Shown here piece after piece: positions 18,667 through 27,816 of a DNA stretch of 64,000 nt; the first letter of the stretch is position 1; every line of letters starts with the position of its first letter. The stretch covers positions 16,300-80,299 of the forward strand of contig NZ_QNRO01000021.1 in assembly GCF_003315345.1 (NCBI RefSeq), read 5' to 3'. Both the position numbers and the translations under genes were made by a program. Source of the stretch: Marinobacter pelagius (lineage in GTDB: Bacteria > Pseudomonadota > Gammaproteobacteria > Pseudomonadales > Oleiphilaceae). Below the pieces are notes generated by a model. That model had not been told where the DNA came from. It ran no database searches and saw only the letters and a list, made by a program, of their open reading frames with translations.

Positions 18667-19923
18667 ATGCAAGGCCCCTTCGTTAAAAGCCATTACGTTA
18701 GATTTTTCATCGCAACAGTATTTCTTCATTTTTCTGGATTGAAATTTAGGAAGTGGCGTAAAGAAATTGAAGAAATTTGGAGTATTACTCCTAGCGAGTA
18801 TAAAAAATATTTAAATCATATGATAAAAGTTAACAAGCTAATGGATGGCGCTGGAAATGTTGTTCAGTCTCTTGATGAGCTTCCAGAAGCAATTCCAACA
18901 TCAAAGAAAATTTTAAATTCTCGATTAGATCAAGCTCGCTCTTCAGGTAAAATGTTTTCACGATTTACCTCGGGCACTACCGGCACAAGAACAAAAGTAT
19001 TCCTAACCAAAAACGAAATTGGTCGACTTTTAGCGGTACGTGATTATTGTCTCTGTCATCACGGAGTAAACCTAGGAGATCGGGAAGCACGTTTTTGGGG
19101 AGGAAGAGCTAAAACTCTTTCTACCGTTATTAAAGATTTTGTTCTAAACAGAAAGTCATTTTTCGTTAGTAATAATAATTTAATGCGTACTTTGATTGAG
19201 CTATCTAACTGGAAACCCGACTATGTTTACGGTTACTCATCATACCTTATTTTACTATCAAAATTTATGGTTGATAATGATATAAAAATTCAGGGTGTAA
19301 AGCTTGTAGTCTGTACCGCAGAGCAGATATTACCGGAACAGAAAAAGATTATCGCTCAAGCGTTTGGCTCAAAAGTGGTAGAGGAATATGGCTCTACGGA
19401 ATTTGATATTATTGGATTTGAAGATGCAAATGGCGATTTGAGAATCGCGAATCCCTGGTTGTTAGTAGAGTCATGTGAGAATTCCATAATGATCACAGAT
19501 GTTTATCGGAGAAGCCAAAGTTTTGTTAAGTATGAAATAGGAGACGCTGCTAACGTAAACTTTAAACTGTCGAAAGGTTTCGGCGGTGAATATATAATAA
19601 GTAATCTTGAGGGTCGAAATATAAATCAGTATGCATATGATCTTAATGGAAATGGTTTCCGTGCATCTGAGTTTTCCCTGGCTCTTAACAAGTATTTTGA
19701 TAAATATTCAGATATTTTTGACTTCGTTATTGTACAAAGAAAAACTGGACATTTTGAGTTTTACTGTAGCGCAGAACCGAGAGTAGGCTTTGGTGAATTT
19801 TGTGTTTGGCTAAAGCAGTACATAAATACTAAGACTAAAATGCAAGTCGTTGTGCTTCCAGCAAAAATAGGGCCATTAGATGAGTTCGCTGGAAAGCGAA
19901 GCTATTTTATTCGGTGTACTTAA
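18667..19923 (+). CDS. PaaK/CapK-like adenylate-forming protein, second copy
   Basis: This protein of 418 residues has the AMP-binding loop RFTSGTTGTRTKVFLTKNE, EEYGSTEFDIIGFE and VYRRSQSFVKYEIGD. It begins 1 bp after the deacetylase stop, so it is co-transcribed with it. It is strongly AT-rich and divergent from the copy at 15457 (no cysteine-rich metal segment), so the two probably activate different groups or were acquired separately. Confidence 0.82.
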   Translation: MQGPFVKSHYVRFFIATVFLHFSGLKFRKWRKEIEEIWSITPSEYKKYLNHMIKVNKLMDGAGNVVQSLDELPEAIPTSKKILNSRLDQARSSGKMFSRFTSGTTGTRTKVFLTKNEIGRLLAVRDYCLCHHGVNLGDREARFWGGRAKTLSTVIKDFVLNRKSFFVSNNNLMRTLIELSNWKPDYVYGYSSYLILLSKFMVDNDIKIQGVKLVVCTAEQILPEQKKIIAQAFGSKVVEEYGSTEFDIIGFEDANGDLRIANPWLLVESCENSIMITDVYRRSQSFVKYEIGDAANVNFKLSKGFGGEYIISNLEGRNINQYAYDLNGNGFRASEFSLALNKYFDKYSDIFDFVIVQRKTGHFEFYCSAEPRVGFGEFCVWLKQYINTKTKMQVVVLPAKIGPLDEFAGKRSYFIRCT

Positions 19924-20063
19924 ATGAATAACTAAGTAAGGTAAATTTGCTGTATCTTTGAAAGTTACTAGGTAATATTTAGAGCTACTATTGAATTTTT
20001 TTTAGAAAATAAGTGATTTTTAATAATCCATTCTATGTGATATTTCTAGTTCTAGGGAGTAAT

Positions 20064-21023
20064 ATGAAACCTTTTGTCTCTATTTTGATCCCAGCACTAA
20101 ATGAAGAAAAGAACATAAAAAAATGTCTAATTAGTACACTTTCTCAAGACTACCCTTCTGAACGTTTTGAAATAATTGTTATGGATAATGGATCAACGGA
20201 TACTACTAGAGAGATCGCCGAATCTTTCGGGGTACGAGTAATTGATGCTCAGGATCTTCGCATTGGAGGCGTTAGAAATATTGGTGCTAAATATAGCAAA
20301 GGCGAAATTTTGGCATACTTAGATGCGGATTGCGTTGCAGATCCAGACTGGCTTATCAACGGAATAACATTACTTCTGGCTTCACAATCAATTGGTGCTG
20401 TTGGAGGGCCATGTCACGTTCCAGATCAATCGACTTGGGTACAGCAAGCTTGGGGATGGAAACATAAAGATCTAGGTACTAGCGCGGTAGACGCTTTAAG
20501 TACGGGTAGTTTCTTTATTCGGAGAGACGTTTTCGATAACGTCGGAGGATTTAACGATAAAATCGTTGCGGGTGAAGATACAGAAATTTCTAAGAAAATT
20601 AAAAATACTGAAAAAACCTTAATTCTCTCATCGAGTATCGCTGTTGTACATATGGGCTATCCTGTTTCGTTGCTAGACTTTATAAAAAGGCAGGTTTGGC
20701 AATCTCGGGATTATATAAAAACAAAGAAAAATAAAAAAGATCCAGTTTTTATTTTGGTTCATTTGTTTGCAATTAGTATCGCTCTCGGGGGTGTTTTAAC
20801 CATTTTTGCTAAAAATAGATATTCATTTGGTTTGTGTTTAGGTGGGTCTATAGTTCTTCCTGCTGCGCTTGCATTTTATAGGCATATAAAGCTGAGGCGC
20901 GGATGTAATTTAACTATTCTCATTCAATCTTTTTTTCTGAACTTTTTATACCTTTTAGGGAGAAGCATAGGTTTAATGATAAGTTACGTGAATACACTAG
21001 CAAGATTCTTGAGGTTAGTTTAG
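20064..21023 (+). CDS. Membrane-anchored glycosyltransferase family 2
   Basis: This is a GT-A enzyme of 319 residues starting MKPFVSILIPALNEEKN. The ATG at 20064 has AGGGAG just upstream, whereas the in-frame GTG at 20013 has none. Motifs are VMDNGSTDTTREIAE, LDADCVADPDW and GEDTEISKKI. At least two C-terminal helices suggest inner-membrane anchoring. The gene ends tail-to-tail with the minus-strand gene at 21015, overlapping by 9 bp. Confidence 0.88.
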   Translation: MKPFVSILIPALNEEKNIKKCLISTLSQDYPSERFEIIVMDNGSTDTTREIAESFGVRVIDAQDLRIGGVRNIGAKYSKGEILAYLDADCVADPDWLINGITLLLASQSIGAVGGPCHVPDQSTWVQQAWGWKHKDLGTSAVDALSTGSFFIRRDVFDNVGGFNDKIVAGEDTEISKKIKNTEKTLILSSSIAVVHMGYPVSLLDFIKRQVWQSRDYIKTKKNKKDPVFILVHLFAISIALGGVLTIFAKNRYSFGLCLGGSIVLPAALAFYRHIKLRRGCNLTILIQSFFLNFLYLLGRSIGLMISYVNTLARFLRLV

Positions 21024-22040
21024 CTCCAGTGAAGGGCTTTTAGGGCATTGTGGACAAAGAGCAAATCCTTCACTGTTCACGTTCCCTGAACTATCTATGA
21101 CATAAAAATAAAGATTATCTTCTTCGGAAAATTGACCTAAGTTTATGTTGACTTCTATTTTCTTTGAAGTCCAAGAAGAAAATGGCTGAATTTCGCGCCT
21201 TTTGCCAGTTCCGGCCCAGGTAGCACTCGTTGAAAGCTCAACACGAGCAGGGGAGCTCGCTACAAAGATATCGTCTAGGCGTATCTCTAGATTTTTATAA
21301 ACATCATAGTTGGGATCAAATCCAATTAGCCAAACTGTCATACCATCTGAGACGCTTTGTTTTTCATAATTGGATACAGAATGGATTTTCCTTCCATTGG
21401 TCCAAGTATCAATTGTACCTTGGTCCGCATTAGCATAGATCTCGAGCTTATTCCAGGTTCCAGCTACCCCACCCCAATTCGCCCAAGAAGCATCGCCGTA
21501 TGCCCCTAGCAGGACTTGTGTCCAGGAAATTCTCGTTTGGGTTCCATCTAAATCATCCCAGATTCGTATTAACTTATTGTGTCCTTCGTATTGGTCAATA
21601 TCATAACTGGAATAGAACCACCAACTTACATAAATATTTCTGTTTGTGCTATTGTTAAAAGCCCTTGGAACTCCGATAAATGCTTTCTCCTTACCGAAAT
21701 AATGTGCTGAAGTGTAAGCGTGACGATGGCCAGTCTCCTTAGCAAGGCTCATCGGGTTTGCCCAAGCGCTTCCGTTTCTAGACCAGGGGCCTTTGTCCTC
21801 CGGTACTGGAGTTCCGTCAGGAAGGTCATTAAACACAGTTTGGTTATCCACAGTATCCCACAGCGAACGATAGTCGGATGGGAGCTCCCCGAACTCGGAA
21901 CCTTGGATGGTTATACTGCTACCGTTGCGAATTTCACCGTCAATGACCGCAATTTTAGGTGCAGAGATACTAACCGAGGAAAATGTTAGGGCCGTAACCA
22001 ATGAGATCGAAAGTGTATTGAAATACTTGGGGAAATTCAT
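21015..22040 (-). CDS. Secreted jelly-roll-like protein of unknown function
   Basis: This protein of 341 residues has a signal peptide (about 1-27, ending SVSISA). A short IPT/TIG-like stretch follows (GSSITIQGSEFGELP), then a Trp- and Tyr-rich beta region (IYVSWWFYSSYDIDQYEGHNKLIRIWDD, in two parts) that resembles concanavalin-type sandwich domains of sugar-binding proteins or lyases. No catalytic residues can be assigned. AAGGTG lies 4 nt before the ATG. It is a lone minus-strand gene in a plus-strand cassette, so it is probably expressed on its own and may bind or trim the polysaccharide outside the cell. Confidence 0.75.
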   Translation of the reverse strand: MNFPKYFNTLSISLVTALTFSSVSISAPKIAVIDGEIRNGSSITIQGSEFGELPSDYRSLWDTVDNQTVFNDLPDGTPVPEDKGPWSRNGSAWANPMSLAKETGHRHAYTSAHYFGKEKAFIGVPRAFNNSTNRNIYVSWWFYSSYDIDQYEGHNKLIRIWDDLDGTQTRISWTQVLLGAYGDASWANWGGVAGTWNKLEIYANADQGTIDTWTNGRKIHSVSNYEKQSVSDGMTVWLIGFDPNYDVYKNLEIRLDDIFVASSPARVELSTSATWAGTGKRREIQPFSSWTSKKIEVNINLGQFSEEDNLYFYVIDSSGNVNSEGFALCPQCPKSPSLELN

Positions 22041-22803
22041 AGATCACCTTAAAAATGTCAATGGGTGTGAACATATTAAAGCTAGGTGTTTTTCATCCTC
22101 TACTGTCTACAATATCGTATTAGGTGCTCGGAGCGAATTATTTTTTAGTAATAATGGGGCGCCTATTAGAGCAAATCTTTGAATCTATGTTGCTTTTTTT
22201 ATTAGGAACCCTTTACTGTGGATGCTAAATTAGCTTAAATGGAGATTGCTCTTATGTTGTTAGATTATCTTTTTTCTTTCATTAGAAAGGGTTTTGTGCT
22301 TCATAGTTTATATGACTAAAGGTAGTTAGAAAAAGAAGCTTTCTTTGCTTACCTTTTACTTTTTCCTTATTTAGCTAGTATTCTTATTCGGTTTTCTGCA
22401 GGTCGGTTCCCTTGATAAGACAGGAGCAACAGGAAATCGGACGTAAGGAACTGGAATCATTTTCACATTTGTGCCTTTTACTGCTGATTTTTACGGGACG
22501 ATGAAGGGCAGTGACTTCATAGCTATGGCATCAATATCGCTCAGAGGCTTGTCCATTGCAACCAAGGAAGCTCTTTGGCCGGGGTGCCGCTCGTTGGGGC
22601 CACTGTATTGGGCTTCGCGAAGTTTTGGAACGCAGGGCGGTCCTACGGGTGTTGGCTGGAGACCTGATGAGTTTGACAGAATAAATAAAATAGTTTCGAA
22701 AAGAGAGGAAACCTTTTGAGAAACTTTCCTTGGTGGCTACAGAGCAGTTCGATGTGAAAAAAAAGGTCATTGACGTATTCGAATTTTATGAAAAGGTGAT
22801 TTG
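22041..22803. other. 763-bp gap with no confident gene
   Basis: This AT-rich intergenic stretch holds the upstream regions of the secreted-protein gene (minus) and the polymerase gene (plus). From about 22470 to 22690 there is a patch of clearly higher GC. An 82-codon frame there (22471-22719) has no good ribosome site or recognisable domain. The patch may be the remains of a lost gene. No inverted terminal repeats of an insertion sequence were found. Confidence 0.5.
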
Positions 22804-24165
22804 ATGAATTCTTCTTTAGATTTCGTCCCCGCAAGTTCTTCTAATGCTAAGGTGAGTGAGAAAGACACTAGGGTTGCGTTTATTTTATATTCACTTTACC
22901 TGGTTAGCTTCTTTATGCGATTGCCCGCGCGAATGCCGCTTCTAGGTGCAATAAGATTCGATCTCATCCTGGTGGCAGCAATTTGCTACTTGGTTTTAAC
23001 TTCTAAATCTACAAAATCTACGAGGTTGGATTCTGCTTCGCAATATCTTCTCGCGATTTTTATATACGCTATAGTCACGTTACCATTGGTGGAGTGGCCT
23101 GGGTCGGTAATAAATAATGGGTTAGTTTCGTTCATCAAGGGAGCTATATTTTATTTCTTTACCGTTAATCTAGTTGTTAATAGTTCTAGATTGAAAATAA
23201 TTATTTCAATTTTTGTTGGATGCAATATTATAAGAATAATGGAACCTTTGTTTCTAAATATAACCACAGGCTATTTGGGGTCTGCCACATATTTGGGTCA
23301 AGGCGATTTCGCCGGTCGATTGGCGGGAGCTCCGGCAGATGTGATTAACCCTAATGGTCTGGCCTTTGTAATTGCTACTGTAACTCCATTTCTTCACTAC
23401 GTATTTGCAACGACGAATAAGAAAGCATTTGCCCTTTATCTTCTTTTAATGCCGCTACTGCTATACACGATGGGCCTGACGCTATCCAGATCGGGAATGC
23501 TGGCTCTGGCGATTATCGCATTAGGTATTTGGTGGAAGAGTGCACACAAATTTTTGTTGTTGGTGCTAGGGACTGTTGGTCTGACGGTTATTTTTCTGAA
23601 CCTCAATGATGTCCAGAAAGATCGATATCTATCTATAATCAGCGACGATGCTCGTCAATCCCTTTCAGCCCAAGGCCGGATAGAGGGCTGGGCTGAAGAT
23701 TTTAAGGTTGCGATGAATCGTCCCATCATTGGTCACGGACTGGGAACTTCTCGTGAAGCCAACTGGAATGTCGCCGGAAAAGATCAAATTTCACATATTT
23801 TGTGGATGGAGATCTGGCAGGAGATTGGCCTTATAGGATTAGTATTATTCATTCTCTACCTTTCGGCGATGATCAGGAATTTCCGGGAAGCTTCAAAGCT
23901 GATAAAGAAGAAGCTTTCTAGTAACGATTTTCTTTATCGAAGTTGTCAGGCTATGCAGGTTTGGCTTCTAATGAATCTGTTATTCAGCCTGGCGAGTTAT
24001 GGTCTCAAAAGCTATGAGTGGTATTTGTTCGGTGGACTTTCAGTCGTACTGCTGAGGGCTGTTCGGTCTCGAATAGCTGAGATCTCTGCTGTCTCGGAAC
24101 CGGAACGAGTTCCTGAACAGCGTGGCTGGCGGTTTGGTTTAGCTCGCAGGATAAACCGTTTGTGA
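22804..24165 (+). CDS. O-antigen polymerase/ligase-like membrane protein (Wzy type)
   Basis: This polytopic protein of 453 residues has about 10-12 hydrophobic helices and a large periplasmic loop. That loop carries the Wzy/WaaL-type signatures GRLAGAPADVINPNGLA and IIGHGLGTSREANW. It is the probable polymerase joining repeat units in the periplasm. The ATG at 22804 has AAGGTG about 5 nt upstream; a TTG just before it is also in frame. It abuts the convergent GT2 at 24166 with no gap. Confidence 0.85.
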   Translation: MNSSLDFVPASSSNAKVSEKDTRVAFILYSLYLVSFFMRLPARMPLLGAIRFDLILVAAICYLVLTSKSTKSTRLDSASQYLLAIFIYAIVTLPLVEWPGSVINNGLVSFIKGAIFYFFTVNLVVNSSRLKIIISIFVGCNIIRIMEPLFLNITTGYLGSATYLGQGDFAGRLAGAPADVINPNGLAFVIATVTPFLHYVFATTNKKAFALYLLLMPLLLYTMGLTLSRSGMLALAIIALGIWWKSAHKFLLLVLGTVGLTVIFLNLNDVQKDRYLSIISDDARQSLSAQGRIEGWAEDFKVAMNRPIIGHGLGTSREANWNVAGKDQISHILWMEIWQEIGLIGLVLFILYLSAMIRNFREASKLIKKKLSSNDFLYRSCQAMQVWLLMNLLFSLASYGLKSYEWYLFGGLSVVLLRAVRSRIAEISAVSEPERVPEQRGWRFGLARRINRL

Positions 24166-25128
24166 TCACCGTGTTTTTTCTTGAGAACCGCCGTTGGTGG
24201 TGTATTGCCACAGAGCCTTCAAGCCTTGCCGAACGTCGTGATTCAGGTCTGAAAATGACTTCGGTGGGAATGTTTGCGGATATAGTTTTGCCGCGTCGTA
24301 TAAGCGGCTTTTGTTGACCAGGCAGGCTTGAAGGTCACGACGGTAACGTTGAACTCTCTTTCTGAGTCGATCCTGGAGTCTTTGCTCCAGTTCATAGTTG
24401 ATCAAGTCGAGGCGGCTCTTTATCAGGTTCTTTATCATTCGCTCGTTGTCGCTACTCATGTTGAGGTCATGTAATCGCCGTTCAAAACCGACTTTTGCTG
24501 ATACGGTTGCGCCGCCTAACGTCGCTGCGCGGTAAATAAGATGGAAATCCTCACACGCTGTGAGTGATTCATGAAATCCCCCTAGCTCGTTCAGAGTATC
24601 TCTTCGGAACAGTGGCGCGGATGCGATAGTAAAGTTTTCATCGATCAGTATTGCTCGGCACTGTTCGGGAGGCAGGAAAATACCACCCTTGATAGATGGG
24701 TCGATTATAGCTTTGAGCTTCAAACAGGTTGAAAAATGATCTGTGGAACGCTCTGATTCCGAGAAGTTGCGGTAATTGGTAACACTCATTACTGCTGTCG
24801 GCTCCGCAATGAGTGCTTCGACTTGGCTAGTAATCTTGTGCGGAAGCATGATGTCGTCCGCATCAAAGAAAGTTACGAACTCCCCTTTGGCTTCCTTCAA
24901 TCCGTAATTGCGGGGTGCCGCGCAGCTCCCGCTATTTTCCTGGTACAGGTATTTAACGCGGGGAGCGTAGTATTTGACGATTTCAGCAGTGGTGTCCGTG
25001 GAGCCGTCGTCCACGACGATTATCTCAAGATTTCTATAGGTCTGAGCCAGGATGCTTTCCAGGGTCTCAGCAATGAAAGCCGACGCGTTATAGGCGGGGA
25101 TTATTACCGATACTAATGGCTGATCCAT
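24166..25128 (-). CDS. Glycosyltransferase family 2
   Basis: This GT-A enzyme of 320 residues has VSVIIPAYNASAFIAETLESIL, VVDDGSTDTTAEIV and FFDADDIMLPHKI. It resembles the GT2 at 26686-27663 on the other side of the flippase gene, so the pair may be an old duplication. It lies 35 bp downstream of the flippase gene in a three-gene minus-strand unit. Base composition is less AT-rich than 12-24 kb. Confidence 0.9.
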   Translation of the reverse strand: MDQPLVSVIIPAYNASAFIAETLESILAQTYRNLEIIVVDDGSTDTTAEIVKYYAPRVKYLYQENSGSCAAPRNYGLKEAKGEFVTFFDADDIMLPHKITSQVEALIAEPTAVMSVTNYRNFSESERSTDHFSTCLKLKAIIDPSIKGGIFLPPEQCRAILIDENFTIASAPLFRRDTLNELGGFHESLTACEDFHLIYRAATLGGATVSAKVGFERRLHDLNMSSDNERMIKNLIKSRLDLINYELEQRLQDRLRKRVQRYRRDLQACLVNKSRLYDAAKLYPQTFPPKSFSDLNHDVRQGLKALWQYTTNGGSQEKTR

Positions 25129-25163
25129 AGGTGGCTCCTTCCACTAACGACAGATCGTGATTG

Positions 25164-26684
25164 TCAGATGAGATATTTGAGTCTCTTTCCCGGGACAAGT
25201 TTCCGTAGCTCTGACTTTTCTGAGGGGGAGAAAGCGAGCTTTATTCCTGTTGCTGCACAAATTATAGACATGATTGTCGCGAATAGGATGATATCTGTAT
25301 AGCCGGTGATTTGAGCGTTCCTCTGGATCCAGAAGAAGATAAAGGCTAAGGGCAGGCAGATGACTAGAATGGGCCTTGCCATTGAAAGGTAGTAATCCTT
25401 GACCGGCATTTCGATAGCTCGGCAAGCGAACAGGGGGAGCACGAAAAGTCTTAGCAGCAGGAGAGGGATCATCGTTCCGAGAGCTACCCCGATCAGGCCC
25501 AGGTATTGGACGAAGATCAGGCTGAGCACCAGGTTGAATCCGACTTCCACCATATCGATCTTTGCCACGATACTGTGTTTGTTAGCGGCATACATTGCTG
25601 AATTCAGTGGATGATTGGCAAAGCCCACCATCCGGCCTATCAACAAAATCACCATTACCCAATAAGCGTCGCTGTAATTGGGGCCCATCCATCGGGAAAT
25701 GAAGGCCTGACCAAAAATCACCAGTCCACCGCCCGCTATCAAAGCGAGTACAAGGTTGATTCTGGTGACAAGCAGGAGCTTTGAGTGAAGTTCATCGTTA
25801 TTTCCCTGGGCGTGGTAACCGGTAAAAATCGGCACAAACATGTTGGTTGCCTGGCTCAGGAACTGGGCAACGTAGTCTACCAGACGAAGCCCGATGGCGT
25901 AGTGGGTCACGCTTGCTGCCGAGAGGAAACCGGCGACCACAAAGTTATCCACGTTGTTTCGTAACTGGTAGGCGATAGCAATTACGAAGGACCAGGCGCT
26001 GTACTGGAAAAGCTCTTTACTCGACCCCCAGGATGCTAAATGGCGTGAGAATTTCAGAGCAGGGAAGGCGGACTTGCAGATGAGCAGGTAAAGGAGGTTT
26101 GAGATTCGTGCGGTAACGAAGGTGATAACAGCGACTGCTAGAACACCGTAGCCGTGTGAGATGAACCACCAGGTGAGCCCGGCGCCCAGGAGGGTCATTG
26201 CAATTCGGGTCAACGCTACCTGGTGAAAACGAAGTTTGGCATTCGCTACGCCGGCCAAGGCGTTGAACGGAAACTCCAGGGCGATGGATATGCCAATGAT
26301 CAGCACCAGCAATTGCACAATATCTTTGTCTGGCGGGGCATCAATAAACAGGCGACTGGCATAACTGGCGCCCACACTGACGAAAATAATCGCGGCCGCA
26401 ATGGCTACGTAGATAATCAGCGCCGTGTTGATAATCGAATTGGCCTGGTGGTCGTCTTTGAGGCCGAAAGCGCGGCTGACGTAGCGGGTGACGGCGCTGG
26501 CCATGCCCATATCGAAGAGGTGGTAAGCGGCGGCAAGGCTGCCTACTACCGTCCAGATGCCATACCAATGGTCGCCCAGTTCATGGATGAGAAAAGGCAT
26601 CATGAAAAAGGCAACAATTATGCTCACAAAGGTTTGTGAAACCCTGGTGACGGAGCCCTTCAGGAGCGCAATGGCGGTAGACAC
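25164..26684 (-). CDS. Polysaccharide flippase, Wzx/MVF type
   Basis: This protein of 506 residues has about 12-14 transmembrane helices and the start LLKGSVTRVSQTFVSIIVAFFMMPFLIHELG typical in shape of polysaccharide transporters. It probably flips the lipid-linked repeat unit across the inner membrane for the polymerase at 22804. It lies 1 bp downstream of the GT2 gene at 26686, indicating co-transcription. Its presence with a polymerase supports a Wzx/Wzy-dependent pathway. Confidence 0.88.
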   Translation of the reverse strand: MSTAIALLKGSVTRVSQTFVSIIVAFFMMPFLIHELGDHWYGIWTVVGSLAAAYHLFDMGMASAVTRYVSRAFGLKDDHQANSIINTALIIYVAIAAAIIFVSVGASYASRLFIDAPPDKDIVQLLVLIIGISIALEFPFNALAGVANAKLRFHQVALTRIAMTLLGAGLTWWFISHGYGVLAVAVITFVTARISNLLYLLICKSAFPALKFSRHLASWGSSKELFQYSAWSFVIAIAYQLRNNVDNFVVAGFLSAASVTHYAIGLRLVDYVAQFLSQATNMFVPIFTGYHAQGNNDELHSKLLLVTRINLVLALIAGGGLVIFGQAFISRWMGPNYSDAYWVMVILLIGRMVGFANHPLNSAMYAANKHSIVAKIDMVEVGFNLVLSLIFVQYLGLIGVALGTMIPLLLLRLFVLPLFACRAIEMPVKDYYLSMARPILVICLPLAFIFFWIQRNAQITGYTDIILFATIMSIICAATGIKLAFSPSEKSELRKLVPGKRLKYLI

Positions 26685-26685
26685 G

Positions 26686-27663
26686 TCAGGTGCTTGATGG
26701 TTGCTTGAATTGTTTTAGTTGAGCAATCACCCTGGCGGGTAGCAGTGACAGGATTAGATAAAACAGTGTGCGCTTATCCACCCCTTTACTGAGCGTTCGG
26801 ATGAATGCCCGCCTCGCGTCTCCCAGCTTGTATTGGGAGAAATAGGAATAGCCTGCTTCGAAGTGCAAACGACGGATTCGTCGGTCCAGCTGCCTCAATG
26901 CTTCCGGATCGTGCTGATGGTAATGCTTCATTTTTTCGGTACAGGAAATCAGTCCTGGCGCTCGTTCCTCAATGGCCCTTGATGAGATATTTCCTGATCG
27001 GTTTCGATAATGATGAAGAACCTCGGGGATATACAAAAAGTCATACTGGCTCGCGATGGCCTGCCACATGAGGTAATCATCTGAGTTACGGACCTCTTCG
27101 TCAAAATAGCCCACTCGCTGGAAGATTTCTCGCCTGACGGCAACGCCTGAAGTCCCAAGGAAGTTTGAGTATGCGAGCCCGCGTAGCGCCACCTTCGAAT
27201 CGATCAGATGAGCTTTGTTTCCAATGGTGGTTTTGGGCAGGGAATGAAGAGTTCGATAGGAAGCAAGAAAGTCAGGGTTGATGATCTCGCCGCTCTCATC
27301 AATGCAGCCAAAACCAGTGAACGCAAGACCGGCGCGTGGAGCCTGATCGAGGCACGCCATGGTAGTGGCAAGTTTTCCGGGCAGCATGATGTCGTCCGCG
27401 TCGAAGATGAAGATGACATCTCCGTTGGACTGGTCGATCGCCTTGTTTCTGGGCGAGGCGGGTTTGCCACTATTCGCCTGGTAGAAGTACCTGATCCTGC
27501 TGTCCGAGTGGTGCTGAATGATGGCAGCGGTGTCGTCCGTTGAGCCGTCATCGACAAGGATCAGTTCAAAATCAGTAAACGATTGATCCAGTATGGATTG
27601 GATGGTTTCCCGAATGTAACGCCCGGCATTGTACACCGGGATAATCACGGAAGCCGTTGGCAT
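26686..27663 (-). CDS. Glycosyltransferase family 2
   Basis: This GT-A enzyme of 325 residues has SVIIPVYNAGRYIRETIQSIL, LVDDGSTDDTAAII and IFDADDIMLPGKL. It is the first gene of the minus-strand unit GT2-flippase-GT2. Up to the next gene there are about 150 bp, containing a possible TATACT -10 box (27711-27716, read on the minus strand) with no convincing -35, and a long inverted repeat. Confidence 0.9.
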   Translation of the reverse strand: MPTASVIIPVYNAGRYIRETIQSILDQSFTDFELILVDDGSTDDTAAIIQHHSDSRIRYFYQANSGKPASPRNKAIDQSNGDVIFIFDADDIMLPGKLATTMACLDQAPRAGLAFTGFGCIDESGEIINPDFLASYRTLHSLPKTTIGNKAHLIDSKVALRGLAYSNFLGTSGVAVRREIFQRVGYFDEEVRNSDDYLMWQAIASQYDFLYIPEVLHHYRNRSGNISSRAIEERAPGLISCTEKMKHYHQHDPEALRQLDRRIRRLHFEAGYSYFSQYKLGDARRAFIRTLSKGVDKRTLFYLILSLLPARVIAQLKQFKQPSST

Positions 27664-27758
27664 ATACGCGTCCCTGCCAAAATAGTCATTCGATCAAGTA
27701 GTGATCAGTATAGCTGAGAGGGCATGGCTTCTGGTAGTTAATCGGCAGATTAGGCAGG

Positions 27759-27805
27759 GCTACCGGACCGGTGGGATTTTTGAATCCACCGGTCCGGTAG
27801 CTTTT
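27759..27805. terminator. 16-bp perfect inverted repeat 3' of the giant secreted protein
   Basis: GCTACCGGACCGGTGG (27759-27774) and CCACCGGTCCGGTAGC (27786-27801) form a flawless 16-bp stem with an 11-nt loop, 15 nt after the stop of the minus-strand gene at 27817. TTTT follows only on the plus side. For the minus-strand transcript it is therefore a very stable 3' hairpin without a U-tract, and for plus-strand read-through it looks like a terminator. Confidence 0.6.
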
Positions 27806-27816
27806 CGTCAAGTTCA

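Noticed and set aside
22471..22719. 82-codon open frame as a gene
   Set aside because: It has no ribosome site and no recognisable domain, and lies in a patch that looks like a remnant; kept only as a note.
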